DNA of 64,000 nucleotides from Pseudomonas cedrina subsp. cedrina (GTDB lineage: Bacteria; Pseudomonadota; Gammaproteobacteria; Pseudomonadales; Pseudomonadaceae). The DNA lies in assembly GCF_001983175.1 (NCBI RefSeq), contig NZ_MNPW01000005.1, forward strand, positions 372,001 through 436,000, in the 5' to 3' direction. Below, in pieces: positions 9,187 to 18,077 of this stretch. The first letter of the stretch is position 1; every line of letters starts with the position of its first letter. The position numbers and the translations under genes were made by a program. The notes below the pieces were generated by a model. The model searched no databases, was not told the DNA's origin, and saw only the letters and a program-made list of their open reading frames with translations.

Positions 9187-12100
9187 TTAACCGATGGTCA
9201 TCAGGCTGGCGTTACCACCCGCCGCTGCGGTGTTGACACTCAACGCACGCTCTATCACCAGGCGCTCCAGCGCAATCGCCGTTTCACCCTGCGACAAACC
9301 ATGCACCCCGACAATCGCGCCGCCACGCTGGGCCACTTGCTGGCACACCGCACGCAGTTGGTCGGAATCACCGTGATGCAGGACCGCGTCGAACACCACC
9401 TCGTCCTTGGTCCAGTCGGCCACGCGCTTGACCTTCGCCTGAATCTCCTTCGGCAAGCGTGGGAACAGCGCCTTGGTCAGCTCGGTTTCCGGCCATACCG
9501 CCGAGCCACCCACCGCCAATACCGCCGCCAGTTGCGTCAGCAGATCGCCTTCCACGTCCGCCAGGCATAGCACGTGCTCGCGGGGCAGGATGGCGTAGCT
9601 GTTGCGCTCGCCGGTCGGGCCGGCCAGTTGGCGGGTGATACCGCTTTGGGACTGCGCGGCGAACTGGCTGCACAGGGCGCTCAGTTCGCTGAACTGATTG
9701 CTGTCGGCCCAGGCTTTCAGGGAGGTGAGCGGTTGGCTCATGGCGTCGCGCAGACGTACGTCCGGTGCGGCCAATGCGTCGCCGCGTACGAAGGATTGCT
9801 CGATTGCATCGGTAGGACGAGTCGACAGCAGGCGGTACAGGTACAGCGGGCCACCGGCTTTCGGGCCGGTGCCCGACAGGCCTTCGCCGCCGAACGGTTG
9901 TACGCCGACCACGGCGCCGACAATGTTGCGGTTCACATACACGTTACCGGCATTGACGTTGTCGATCACCTTGGCGATGGTCTCGTCGATGCGGGTGTGT
10001 ACGCCCAGGGTCAGGCCGTAGCCGGACGCATTGATCTGGCCGATCAGTTGGTCGATCTCTTTGCGCTTGTAACGCACCACGTGCAGCACCGGGCCAAAGA
10101 TTTCGCGTTGCAGTTCGTCGAAGCTTTCCAGTTCGATCAGGGTTGGCATCACGAAGGTGCCGCGCTTGATCTCTTCGCCATCAGCGATAGCCACCTGGTA
10201 CACAGTGCGGCCTTTGTCGCGCATGGCCTGGATGTGTTTCTCGATGCCGGCCTTGGCTTCGGCGTCGATTACCGGGCCGATGTCGACGGACAGGCGCTCC
10301 GGGTTGCCCAGGCGGCATTCGGCCATGGCGCCCTTGAGCATTTCGATTACGCGGTCGGCCGAATCTTCCTGCAGGCACAGTACGCGCAGTGCGGAGCAGC
10401 GCTGGCCGGCACTGTCGAAGGCCGAGGACACTACGTCGATGACCACTTGTTCGGTCAGTGCCGAGGAGTCGACGATCATCGCGTTCTGGCCGCCGGTTTC
10501 GGCGATCAGCGGGATCGGACGGCCCTGGGCGTCCAGGCGGCCGGCGACATTGCGCTGCAGCAGGCGCGCCACTTCGGTGGAGCCGGTGAACATCACGCCC
10601 TTGACGCGATCATCACCCACCAGGCGCGCGCCGACGGTTTCACCTTGGCCCGGCAGCAGTTGCAGCACGCCTTCGGGAATGCCGGCTTCGAGCAGGATGC
10701 GCACGGCTTGCGCGGCGACCAGCGGGGTCTGCTCGGCAGGCTTGGCCAATACCGGGTTACCGGCGGCCAGCGCAGCGGCGACTTGACCGCTGAAGATCGC
10801 CAGCGGGAAGTTCCACGGGCTGATGCACACTACCGGGCCCAGTGGGCGGTGGGCGTCATTGGTGAAATCGTTGCGCGCCTGTACGGCGTAGTAACGCAGG
10901 AAGTCCACGGCCTCGCGCACTTCGGCGATGGCGTTGGCGAACGTCTTGCCGGCCTCGCGAGCCAGCAGGCCCATCAGCGGCTGGATCTCGCCTTCCATCA
11001 GGTCGGCGGCGCGCTCCAGGATCGCGGCGCGTTCGGCGGGCGGGGTGGCCTGCCAGATCGGACCGGCGCTGATGGCGCACTGAATGGCGTTGTCGACGTC
11101 TTCGACAGTGGCTTCCTGCACATGACCGACCACATCACGCAGGTCGGACGGGTTCAGTACCGGTGCCGCCACTTCATTGCTGGAGGCGCAACCGAGCATC
11201 GGCGCCGCTTTCCAGTGGTTGTGCGCGGTGGCCAGCAGAGCGCAGGACAGCGACGCCAGGCGGTGTTCGTTGGCCAGGTCGATACCCGCCGAGTTGGCGC
11301 GGTCGCTGCCATACAGGTCGCGCGGCAATGGAATACGCGGGTGCGGCAAGCCGAAGCCGCCTTCCTGCGTCGCCATTTGCTCGATGTTGGCCACTGGATC
11401 GGCCACCAGTTCCTGAATCGAGATGGTGTGGTCGGCGATGCGGTTGACGAACGAGGTGTTCGCGCCGTTCTCCAGCAGGCGACGCACCAGGTAAGCCAGC
11501 AATGTCTCGTGGGTGCCGACCGGCGCGTACACACGGCACGGACGGTTCAGCTTGCCCTCGGAAACCTTGCCGACAACCTGCTCGTACAAGGGCTCGCCCA
11601 TGCCGTGCAGGCACTGGAACTCGTACTGGCCGGGGTAATAGTTCTGACCGGCGATATGGTAGATGGCCGACAGCGTGTGGGCGTTGTGCGTGGCGAACTG
11701 CGGGTAGATGACTTCCGGCACCGACAGCAGTTTGCGTGCACAGGCAATGTAGGAAACGTCGGTGTACACCTTGCGGGTGTACACCGGGTAGCCTTCCAGT
11801 CCCTCGACCTGGGCGCGCTTGATTTCGCTGTCCCAGTACGCGCCTTTTACCAGGCGGATCATCAGGCGATGGCGGCTGCGGCGTGCCAGGTCGATTACGT
11901 AGTCGATCACGTAAGGACAACGCTTCTGGTATGCCTGGATCACGAAACCGATACCGTTCCAGCCGGTCAGTTGCGGCTCGAAGCACAGGCGTTCGAGCAG
12001 GTCCAGTGACAGCTCCAGGCGGTCGGCTTCTTCGGCATCGATATTCAGGCCGATGTCGTATTGCTTGGCCAGCAGGGTCAAGGACAGCAGGCGCGGATAC

Positions 12101-13140
12101 AGCTCATCCATCACCCGCTCGTACTGCGCCCGGCTGTAACGCGGGTGCAATGCCGACAGCTTGATGGAGATGCCCGGGCCTTCATAAATCCCACGGCCGT
12201 TGGAGGCTTTGCCGATCGAATGAATGGCTTGTTCGTACGAGGCCAGGTACTTCTGCGCATCGTGTTCAGTCAGCGCCGCTTCACCGAGCATGTCGTAGGA
12301 GTAGCGGAAACCCTTGGCTTCGAACTTGCTCGCATTGGCCAGGGCTTCGGCGATGGTTTCGCCGGTGACGAACTGCTCGCCCATCAGGCGCATGGCCATG
12401 TCGACGCCCTTGCGGATCATCGGCTCGCCGCTTTTGCCGATGATGCGGCTCAGGGACGAGGTCAAGCCCGCTTCGTTGTGCGTGGCGACCAGCTTGCCGG
12501 TCAGCAGCAGGCCCCAGGTGGCCGCATTGACGAACAACGACGGGCTGTTGCCCAGGTGCGGGTGCCAGTTGCCGGTGCTGATCTTGTCGCGGATCAGCGC
12601 GTCGCGGGTGCCTTTGTCCGGGATGCGCAGCAGCGCTTCGGCCAGGCACATCAGCGCCACGCCTTCCTGGGACGACAGGGAAAATTCCTGCAGCAGGCCC
12701 TGAACGATACCGGCACGGCCACCGGCACTTTTCTGGTTACGCAGTTTTTCGGCAATCGAGGCCGCCAGCTTGTTGGTGGCTTCGGCCATCGCTGCCGGCA
12801 GGCGCGCCTGTTCGATCAGCATCGGCACCACTTCCGGCTCTGGGCGGCGGTAGGCGGCGGTGATGGAGGCGCGCAAAACGGACTGCGGCAGGATGCTTTC
12901 GGCGAATTCGAGGAAGCACTGGTGGGCGTGGTCGGCCTGGACTTCGCCAGCGTCTTCAGCGCTGCTGCTGCTCAGGCCATTGAGTTCGGTCAGGGTTGCA
13001 CCACCCTCCAGTTTCTCCAGGTAATTGAAGATCGCTTGTTTGATCAGCCAGTGTGGCGTGCGATCAATGGAGGTCGCGGCGGCCTTGAGGCGCTCGCGGG
13101 TCGGGTCGTCAAGTTTGACCCCAAGGGTGGTCGTAGCCAT
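9187..13140 (-). CDS. putA: Trifunctional proline utilisation protein PutA
   Basis: Oxidises proline to glutamate in two steps and represses its own regulon. It has 1,317 residues. A ribbon-helix-helix DNA-binding domain occupies the first ~47 residues (MATTTLGVKLDDPTRERLKA). The proline dehydrogenase barrel (FAD) covers about 250-570. The aldehyde-dehydrogenase-type P5C dehydrogenase is at about 640-1,110, with catalytic Glu in ETGGQNAMIVD and catalytic Cys in SAGQRCSALR. A C-terminal domain closes the substrate tunnel. The start at 13140 has GAGGATAAGAAA immediately before it; the longer frame to 13176 lacks this. putA is divergent from putP across a 459-bp control region with GTTGCA boxes, the half-site recognised by the PutA ribbon-helix-helix domain in E. 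coli. Cytoplasmic repressor when proline is scarce, membrane-associated enzyme when it is plentiful (known for the family). Confidence 0.97.
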   Translation of the reverse strand: MATTTLGVKLDDPTRERLKAAATSIDRTPHWLIKQAIFNYLEKLEGGATLTELNGLSSSSAEDAGEVQADHAHQCFLEFAESILPQSVLRASITAAYRRPEPEVVPMLIEQARLPAAMAEATNKLAASIAEKLRNQKSAGGRAGIVQGLLQEFSLSSQEGVALMCLAEALLRIPDKGTRDALIRDKISTGNWHPHLGNSPSLFVNAATWGLLLTGKLVATHNEAGLTSSLSRIIGKSGEPMIRKGVDMAMRLMGEQFVTGETIAEALANASKFEAKGFRYSYDMLGEAALTEHDAQKYLASYEQAIHSIGKASNGRGIYEGPGISIKLSALHPRYSRAQYERVMDELYPRLLSLTLLAKQYDIGLNIDAEEADRLELSLDLLERLCFEPQLTGWNGIGFVIQAYQKRCPYVIDYVIDLARRSRHRLMIRLVKGAYWDSEIKRAQVEGLEGYPVYTRKVYTDVSYIACARKLLSVPEVIYPQFATHNAHTLSAIYHIAGQNYYPGQYEFQCLHGMGEPLYEQVVGKVSEGKLNRPCRVYAPVGTHETLLAYLVRRLLENGANTSFVNRIADHTISIQELVADPVANIEQMATQEGGFGLPHPRIPLPRDLYGSDRANSAGIDLANEHRLASLSCALLATAHNHWKAAPMLGCASSNEVAAPVLNPSDLRDVVGHVQEATVEDVDNAIQCAISAGPIWQATPPAERAAILERAADLMEGEIQPLMGLLAREAGKTFANAIAEVREAVDFLRYYAVQARNDFTNDAHRPLGPVVCISPWNFPLAIFSGQVAAALAAGNPVLAKPAEQTPLVAAQAVRILLEAGIPEGVLQLLPGQGETVGARLVGDDRVKGVMFTGSTEVARLLQRNVAGRLDAQGRPIPLIAETGGQNAMIVDSSALTEQVVIDVVSSAFDSAGQRCSALRVLCLQEDSADRVIEMLKGAMAECRLGNPERLSVDIGPVIDAEAKAGIEKHIQAMRDKGRTVYQVAIADGEEIKRGTFVMPTLIELESFDELQREIFGPVLHVVRYKRKEIDQLIGQINASGYGLTLGVHTRIDETIAKVIDNVNAGNVYVNRNIVGAVVGVQPFGGEGLSGTGPKAGGPLYLYRLLSTRPTDAIEQSFVRGDALAAPDVRLRDAMSQPLTSLKAWADSNQFSELSALCSQFAAQSQSGITRQLAGPTGERNSYAILPREHVLCLADVEGDLLTQLAAVLAVGGSAVWPETELTKALFPRLPKEIQAKVKRVADWTKDEVVFDAVLHHGDSDQLRAVCQQVAQRGGAIVGVHGLSQGETAIALERLVIERALSVNTAAAGGNASLMTIG

Positions 13141-13212
13141 TTTCTTATCCTCATGGGTGCCACTACCGAGTGGCATCAGCTGGCGCCAAGATTAGCTTTG
13201 CGCATGCGCAGG

Positions 13213-13228
13213 TGCAACCGGGTGCAAC
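13213..13228. promoter_or_regulatory. Two PutA-type operator boxes next to putA
   Basis: TGCAAC (GTTGCA on the other strand) occurs at 13213-13218 and 13223-13228, 10 bp apart centre to centre, i.e. on one face of the helix. They lie about 75-90 bp before the putA start. GTTGCA is the known half-site of the E. coli PutA ribbon-helix-helix domain; use here is inferred. Confidence 0.6.
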
Positions 13229-13379
13229 CCATTTTCTTCAGGAATTTTTTGCTCGTGGTCGGGAAAAAAACACATCGCCGACCGATTGCGCTTCTGCTTG
13301 GTGCGTTTGCTTCTGAGTCGGGCTGTTCTTGCTCCGAAAAGGAGCAAAAACGAGGTGTTTTCCGAGTTTTACATCAAGG

Positions 13380-13451
13380 TGCAACTTATTCTCGCGAAAC
13401 TGGTTGCACCTTATTTGCTTTGTTGAATAGCATTCGCGCCCAAGGTGCAAC
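13380..13451. promoter_or_regulatory. Three more PutA-type operator boxes, putP side
   Basis: Within the 459-bp putA-putP interval, TGCAAC lies at 13380-13385, GTTGCA at 13403-13408 (with the first, an inverted pair GGTGCAAC...GTTGCACC) and TGCAAC at 13446-13451. The rest of the interval is fairly AT-rich around 13230-13330 and should hold both promoters. Nearer putP there are two short hairpins (CCTAC-TTGCA-GTAGG and GGCCGTCT-GAC-AGACCGCC-like) at about 13531-13565 in the leader. Confidence 0.6.
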
Positions 13452-13599
13452 CACTCAGCGAGTCGGTTCATCGGCTGGCGGCTTTCCTGGGGAAACGCCA
13501 GTCATAAATGCGCGGCACGCAGCTACGTCTTCCTACTTGCAGTAGGTGGCCGTCTGACAGACCGCCGCTACATAAAAACAAAGCCAGGGCGTCACTCTT

Positions 13600-15084
13600 A
13601 TGAGCGTTAGTAATCCAACCCTGATCACCTTCGTGATCTACATCGCAGCAATGGTGCTGATCGGCTTCATGGCCTATCGCTCCACCAACAACCTTTCCGA
13701 TTACATCCTTGGCGGTCGCAGCCTCGGTAGCGTGGTGACAGCCTTGTCCGCCGGCGCCTCCGATATGAGTGGCTGGTTGCTGATGGGCCTGCCCGGCGCG
13801 ATCTACATGTCTGGCTTGTCGGAAAGCTGGATTGCCATCGGCCTGATCGTCGGTGCCTACCTCAACTGGCTGTTCGTCGCCGGTCGCCTGCGGGTACAAA
13901 CCGAGCACAACGGTGACGCGCTGACGCTGCCGGATTACTTCTCCAGCCGTTTCGAAGATAAAAGCGGCCTGCTGCGGATCATCTCCGCGGTCGTGATCCT
14001 GGTGTTCTTCACCATCTACTGCGCTTCCGGCATCGTGGCCGGTGCCCGCCTGTTCGAAAGCACCTTCGGCATGTCCTACGAGACGGCACTGTGGGCCGGT
14101 GCCGCAGCGACCATTGCCTACACCTTCGTCGGTGGATTCCTGGCGGTGAGCTGGACAGACACCGTACAAGCCACGCTGATGATCTTCGCGCTTATCCTTA
14201 CGCCGATCATCGTGCTGCTGGCCACCGGTGGTGTCGACACCACTTTCCTGGCCATTGAAGCCAAGGACCCGACCAACTTCGACATGCTCAAGAACACCAC
14301 CTTCATCGGCATCATCTCGCTGATGGGCTGGGGCCTGGGTTACTTCGGCCAGCCGCACATCCTCGCGCGTTTCATGGCCGCCGATTCGGTGAAGTCGATC
14401 GCCAAGGCGCGTCGCATCTCCATGACCTGGATGATCCTGTGCCTGGGCGGCACCGTGGCGGTGGGCTTCTTTGGGATCGCCTACTTCTCGGCGCATCCTG
14501 AAGTGGCAGGTGCAGTGACCGAAAACCCTGAGCGTGTGTTTATCGAACTGGCAAAACTCCTGTTCAACCCATGGATTGCCGGTATCTTGCTGTCGGCCAT
14601 TCTCGCCGCCGTCATGAGCACCCTGAGCTGCCAACTGCTGGTGTGCTCCAGCGCGCTGACCGAAGACTTCTACAAGACCTTCCTGCGCAAAAACGCCTCC
14701 CAGCTCGAGCTGGTGTGGGTCGGTCGCCTGATGGTGCTGCTGGTCGCCTTGATCGCCATCGCCATGGCCGCCAACCCGGAAAACCGCGTACTGGGCCTGG
14801 TGAGCTACGCCTGGGCCGGCTTCGGCGCTGCGTTCGGCCCTGTGGTGCTGATCTCGGTGATCTGGAAACAGATGACCCGCAACGGCGCACTGGCCGGCAT
14901 CCTGGTCGGCGCGGTCACGGTGATCGTGTGGAAACACTTCGAGCTGCTGGGCCTGTACGAGATCATCCCAGGCTTCATCTTCGCCAGCCTGGCGATCTAC
15001 TTCGTGAGCAAGATGGGCGCACCGACCGCGGGTATGGTCGAACGCTTTGATGCGGCAGAAAAAGACTACAACCTCAATAAGTAA
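13600..15084 (+). CDS. putP: Sodium/proline symporter PutP
   Basis: Inner-membrane Na+:proline symporter of the sodium:solute symporter (SSS) family that supplies PutA with substrate. It has 494 residues and about 13 hydrophobic helices. The family signature region is visible: LSDYILGGRSLG near residue 35, then SAGASDMSGWLLMGLPGA, and later GWGLGYFGQPHI and ILSAILAAVMSTLSCQLLV. It starts at ATG 13600, with TTACATAAAAACAAAGCCAGGG upstream as a weak ribosome site. Divergent from putA and presumably controlled from the same GTTGCA boxes. Two hairpins follow the stop. Confidence 0.96.
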   Translation: MSVSNPTLITFVIYIAAMVLIGFMAYRSTNNLSDYILGGRSLGSVVTALSAGASDMSGWLLMGLPGAIYMSGLSESWIAIGLIVGAYLNWLFVAGRLRVQTEHNGDALTLPDYFSSRFEDKSGLLRIISAVVILVFFTIYCASGIVAGARLFESTFGMSYETALWAGAAATIAYTFVGGFLAVSWTDTVQATLMIFALILTPIIVLLATGGVDTTFLAIEAKDPTNFDMLKNTTFIGIISLMGWGLGYFGQPHILARFMAADSVKSIAKARRISMTWMILCLGGTVAVGFFGIAYFSAHPEVAGAVTENPERVFIELAKLLFNPWIAGILLSAILAAVMSTLSCQLLVCSSALTEDFYKTFLRKNASQLELVWVGRLMVLLVALIAIAMAANPENRVLGLVSYAWAGFGAAFGPVVLISVIWKQMTRNGALAGILVGAVTVIVWKHFELLGLYEIIPGFIFASLAIYFVSKMGAPTAGMVERFDAAEKDYNLNK

Positions 15085-15113
15085 TTCGGCGGGCGTTAAG
15101 CGCCCTACGAATT
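15083..15113 (+). terminator. Hairpin overlapping the putP stop
   Basis: AATTCGGCGGGCG - TTAAG - CGCCCTACGAATT forms a 13-bp stem with mismatches in the middle, starting inside the putP stop codon. It is followed by GAAAAAAA, so it would be a proper terminator only for transcription on the minus strand; on the plus strand it may act with the next hairpin. Confidence 0.5.
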
Positions 15114-15153
15114 GAAAAAAAGGCTCGCGTCCTACGGATTGCGGGCCTTTTTT
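15114..15153 (+). terminator. Rho-independent terminator of putP
   Basis: AAAAAAAGGCTCGC ... GCGGGCCTTTTTT: a 9-bp GC-rich stem with one mismatch, flanked by an A run and a T run, so it can work in both directions. Confidence 0.85.
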
Positions 15154-15289
15154 GCGTGTGTGCTTTGCGCCGGTCCGAAGAAAAATCGGACGTGTGCGTG
15201 TAGGGCTTTACTGTTTTTCCAGAGGTGTGCTCGGCAGAGCGCAGCGCTGATGCAGAATCCGCTACCCACCCCTCGCAGAGAAACACCGG

Positions 15290-17290
15290 ATGTTCGCTCC
15301 TGCCAATCAAAGTGCCTTTACCCTGACCCTCGACGGGGAGCCCAGTGAACTCAAGGTGTTCGAGTTCAGTGGAGTTGAAGCCATCAGCCAGCCCTACCGT
15401 TTTGATCTGGAACTGGTCGCCGAGCGGCCCGATCTCGATTTGGAAAGCCTGCTGCATCACCCGGTGTACCTCGGGTTTGATGATCAGGGCCATGGCGTGC
15501 ATGGTCTGGTCTACCGGGTGGCGCAGGGCGATTCCGGGCGGCGGCTGACGCGTTACCAGATCAGCCTGGTGCCACAGCTGGCGTATCTGGCGCACAGCCG
15601 CCACCAGAGGATCTTTCAACATCAGACGGTGCCGCAGATTATCGCCCGGGTTCTGGAAGGGCAGGGCATTCACAGCGACCGTTTCGAGTTCCGGCTGAGC
15701 GGCACCTACCCCGAGCGCGAGTACTGCGTGCAGTTTGGCGAGACGGACCTGGCTTTCATCCAGCGGCTTTGCGCAGAGTTGGGCATTCATTATCACTTCC
15801 AGCATTCGGCCGAAGGGCATGGGCTGGTATTCGGCGACGACCAGACGGTCTTTGCTCAGGCGGATCAGCCGACGCCCTACACCCCAGGCTCCGGGATGGT
15901 GGCGCAAACCCCGGCGATCAAGCGGTTTGCGCTGCAGGTGCAAGCCCGCACCACGGCGGTGAACCTGCGTGATTACGACTTTTGCAAGCCACGCCTGTCG
16001 CTGGAAAGCGCGGTGTCCGGCGAGCAGCTGCCCAAGCTCGACGTGCAGGATTACCCCGGCCGCTTCAGCGATCGCGCCCATGGCAAATACCTCGCGCAGC
16101 GCAGCCTGGAGCGCCACCGCAGTGACTATCGCATCGCTCACGGCAGCGGGGATGAGCCCGCTTTGGCCAGCGGCCGGTTCCTCAAGCTGGCCGGCCACCC
16201 ACGCGACGACTGGAACGGCCTGTGGCTGGTCACGCAAGTGACCCATGCAGGCAAGCAGCCCCAGGTGCTGGAAGAACTCGTCACCGAAGTGGCAGGCGGG
16301 GATATGCGCCAGGGGTATCGCAACGAATTTACCGCCACACCCTGGGATGCGGTCTTTCGTCCAGCCTTGCCTGAGCAGCCTAGGCCGACCATTGCCGGCT
16401 ACCAGAGCGCAGTGGTCACCGGCCCCGCCGACAGCGAAATCCATTGTGATGAATATGGCCGGGTCAAAGTGCAGCTGGCGTGGGATCGCGCCGGGGAGCA
16501 TAACGAACATTCCAGCTGCTGGCTGCGGGTGGCCAGTGCCTGGGCGCATGATCGCTATGGTTCGGTATTGATTCCACGGGTTGGCATGGAAGTGCTGGTG
16601 GGTTTCGTCAATGGCGACATGGACATGCCGCTGGTGATGGGCTGCCTGGCCAACGCGGCCACGCAGGTGCCGCTCGATTTGCCGGCGGACAAGACCCGCA
16701 GCATCTTGCGCAGCCAGAGCAGCCCCGGTGGGGGCGGCTATAGCGAGCTGCGCATCGAAGATCGCAAGGGTGCCGAAGAAATCTACCTGCGTGCACAGCG
16801 GGATTGGACGCAGCATGTGCTGCATGACCACCGCGTGACAGTGGGCGGTGAGTCGCACCACGAACTGCAAGGCGAAGAACAGCGCATCACTCACGGCAAC
16901 CGCCTGACCGATCTCAAGCAGGATGACCACTTGGTGGTCGGCGGTTCGCAACAGGTGCGTGCAGGGCAATCCATCCGGATTGGGGCAGGGCAAAGCGTCG
17001 TCATCGATGCGGGCGCGACTGTCACGATTCAGGCTGGCGGGCAGTCGATCACGCTGTCTGCGGGCGGAATTTTCAGCAGTGTGCCGATCCAGCTCGGTAG
17101 CGCGCCCGTTGCCGCGTCCGCGCCGTTGGTCCCAGGAGCGAAGGCGACGCTGCTGGCCGTGCTTGCAGCACCGCTGAGCCGCGTGCAAGTCGCCAGCCTG
17201 AAGCGCAGTGCGCCATTTTGTGAAGAGTGTGAGCGGTGCAAGAACGGCCAGTGCGATCTTCCCCGGCACAGCCATGGGATCCAACCTTGA
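15290..17290 (+). CDS. vgrG: Type VI secretion spike protein VgrG
   Basis: VgrG (TssI) forms the trimeric tip of the type VI secretion needle, carrying effectors out of the cell. It has 666 residues. The gp27-like base covers about 1-370 (start SAFTLTLDGEPSELKVFEFSG). An OB-fold/gp5 region follows (QSAVVTGPADSEIHCDEYGRVKVQLAWD). The needle repeats of DUF2345/gp5-C type come after (IRIGAGQSVVIDAGATVTIQ, about 560-590). The last 25 residues carry Cys644, Cys647, Cys650, Cys655, His660 and His662, an unusual metal-site-like tail. It is followed after 9 bp by a DUF4123 adaptor gene. No other type VI genes are in the window, so this is an orphan vgrG island dependent on a core cluster elsewhere. 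Confidence 0.93.
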   Translation: MFAPANQSAFTLTLDGEPSELKVFEFSGVEAISQPYRFDLELVAERPDLDLESLLHHPVYLGFDDQGHGVHGLVYRVAQGDSGRRLTRYQISLVPQLAYLAHSRHQRIFQHQTVPQIIARVLEGQGIHSDRFEFRLSGTYPEREYCVQFGETDLAFIQRLCAELGIHYHFQHSAEGHGLVFGDDQTVFAQADQPTPYTPGSGMVAQTPAIKRFALQVQARTTAVNLRDYDFCKPRLSLESAVSGEQLPKLDVQDYPGRFSDRAHGKYLAQRSLERHRSDYRIAHGSGDEPALASGRFLKLAGHPRDDWNGLWLVTQVTHAGKQPQVLEELVTEVAGGDMRQGYRNEFTATPWDAVFRPALPEQPRPTIAGYQSAVVTGPADSEIHCDEYGRVKVQLAWDRAGEHNEHSSCWLRVASAWAHDRYGSVLIPRVGMEVLVGFVNGDMDMPLVMGCLANAATQVPLDLPADKTRSILRSQSSPGGGGYSELRIEDRKGAEEIYLRAQRDWTQHVLHDHRVTVGGESHHELQGEEQRITHGNRLTDLKQDDHLVVGGSQQVRAGQSIRIGAGQSVVIDAGATVTIQAGGQSITLSAGGIFSSVPIQLGSAPVAASAPLVPGAKATLLAVLAAPLSRVQVASLKRSAPFCEECERCKNGQCDLPRHSHGIQP

Positions 17291-17299
17291 AGGAGCTTT

Positions 17300-17995
17300 A
17301 TGTCGATGCATCCACCTATGCCTGGTGAACAGATCTTTGCGGTATTGGGCGCCGCCAGCGACGCCAAGCCCTTGGAGGCTTGGCGGGCACTTGCCGCCGC
17401 GGCCGCGCCGCGACCTGTCTGGGCAGGCACGCCTTATGCGGCATGGGATGAGGTGATGCCCTATGTGGGCATCGTCGAACCGGGCAGCCCTTTCCTTGAA
17501 TGGGCCGCCTCCACTGAAGCAACGGACTGGGGTTGGCTGGGCATGTCTACCAGCTCGTTGGAGGTGGTGGTCGCACACCTGCAAAGCCTGACCAAGGTGA
17601 TCTTGCCCGATGGCCAGGAAGTGTTTCTGCGTTTCTGGGACGGCGCACAGATGTTGCCGATCCTGCAGCAGCTGGGTGATGACATGGGCGAGGTGTTGCC
17701 GGTATTCCAGCGTTATGTGATCAATGGCCAGGCGCTGACCGTTGCGCCCCGCCCGGTCACTCCCGCCAAGGCAAGCCCATGGTGGCGCGTGCCTGCAGCG
17801 TTACTGGAACACCTGGCCGAGCAATCGCCACAGACCCTTGTCGGCAACCTGTTGCAATGGCTCGAAGAACAGCGCCCCGACCTGTATACCGCCTTCCCGT
17901 CGGCGACCTTGCGGCACAAGGTCGCCTACTTCGTGGTTAGCCGGGAAATCAGCCATCAGGCGCTGGCCGACTACCTGGGCCCGGAGTTGGGGTGA
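17300..17995 (+). CDS. DUF4123 type VI effector-loading adaptor
   Basis: A 231-residue protein of the DUF4123 (Tap/TEC) family, whose members bind the VgrG C-terminus and load a cognate effector onto it. Matching features are the Trp-rich N-terminal half (PVWAGTPYAAWDEVMPYVGIVEPGSPFLEW), then WGWLGMS and EVFLRFWDGAQMLPIL, which is the family core. GAAGGAGCTTT precedes the ATG at 17300. It is clearly coupled to vgrG (9-bp gap). What is missing is the effector and immunity genes that nearly always come next: rlmJ starts 82 bp later. The effector may have been lost, may be encoded elsewhere, or may be fused to another VgrG partner. Confidence 0.85.
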   Translation: MSMHPPMPGEQIFAVLGAASDAKPLEAWRALAAAAAPRPVWAGTPYAAWDEVMPYVGIVEPGSPFLEWAASTEATDWGWLGMSTSSLEVVVAHLQSLTKVILPDGQEVFLRFWDGAQMLPILQQLGDDMGEVLPVFQRYVINGQALTVAPRPVTPAKASPWWRVPAALLEHLAEQSPQTLVGNLLQWLEEQRPDLYTAFPSATLRHKVAYFVVSREISHQALADYLGPELG

Positions 17996-18077
17996 GCCAC
18001 GTGAGCACCGCCCGGCACGCCGGCCTGCACCTTTGCTCGCGCAGCAGGTAAACTTCGCCCCCTGCGCAGGAGCAACC

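Noticed and set aside
9574..12009. 811-codon plus-strand open frame opposite putA
   Set aside because: Shadow of putA, whose motifs and length are complete on the minus strand.
15290..17290. vgrG as a prophage tail-spike gene
   Set aside because: No other phage genes nearby, and the DUF4123 neighbour is specific to type VI secretion.
15074..17584. 836-codon minus-strand open frame opposite vgrG
   Set aside because: Runs through a terminator, the vgrG gene and part of the DUF4123 gene; no ribosome site and no recognisable domain.
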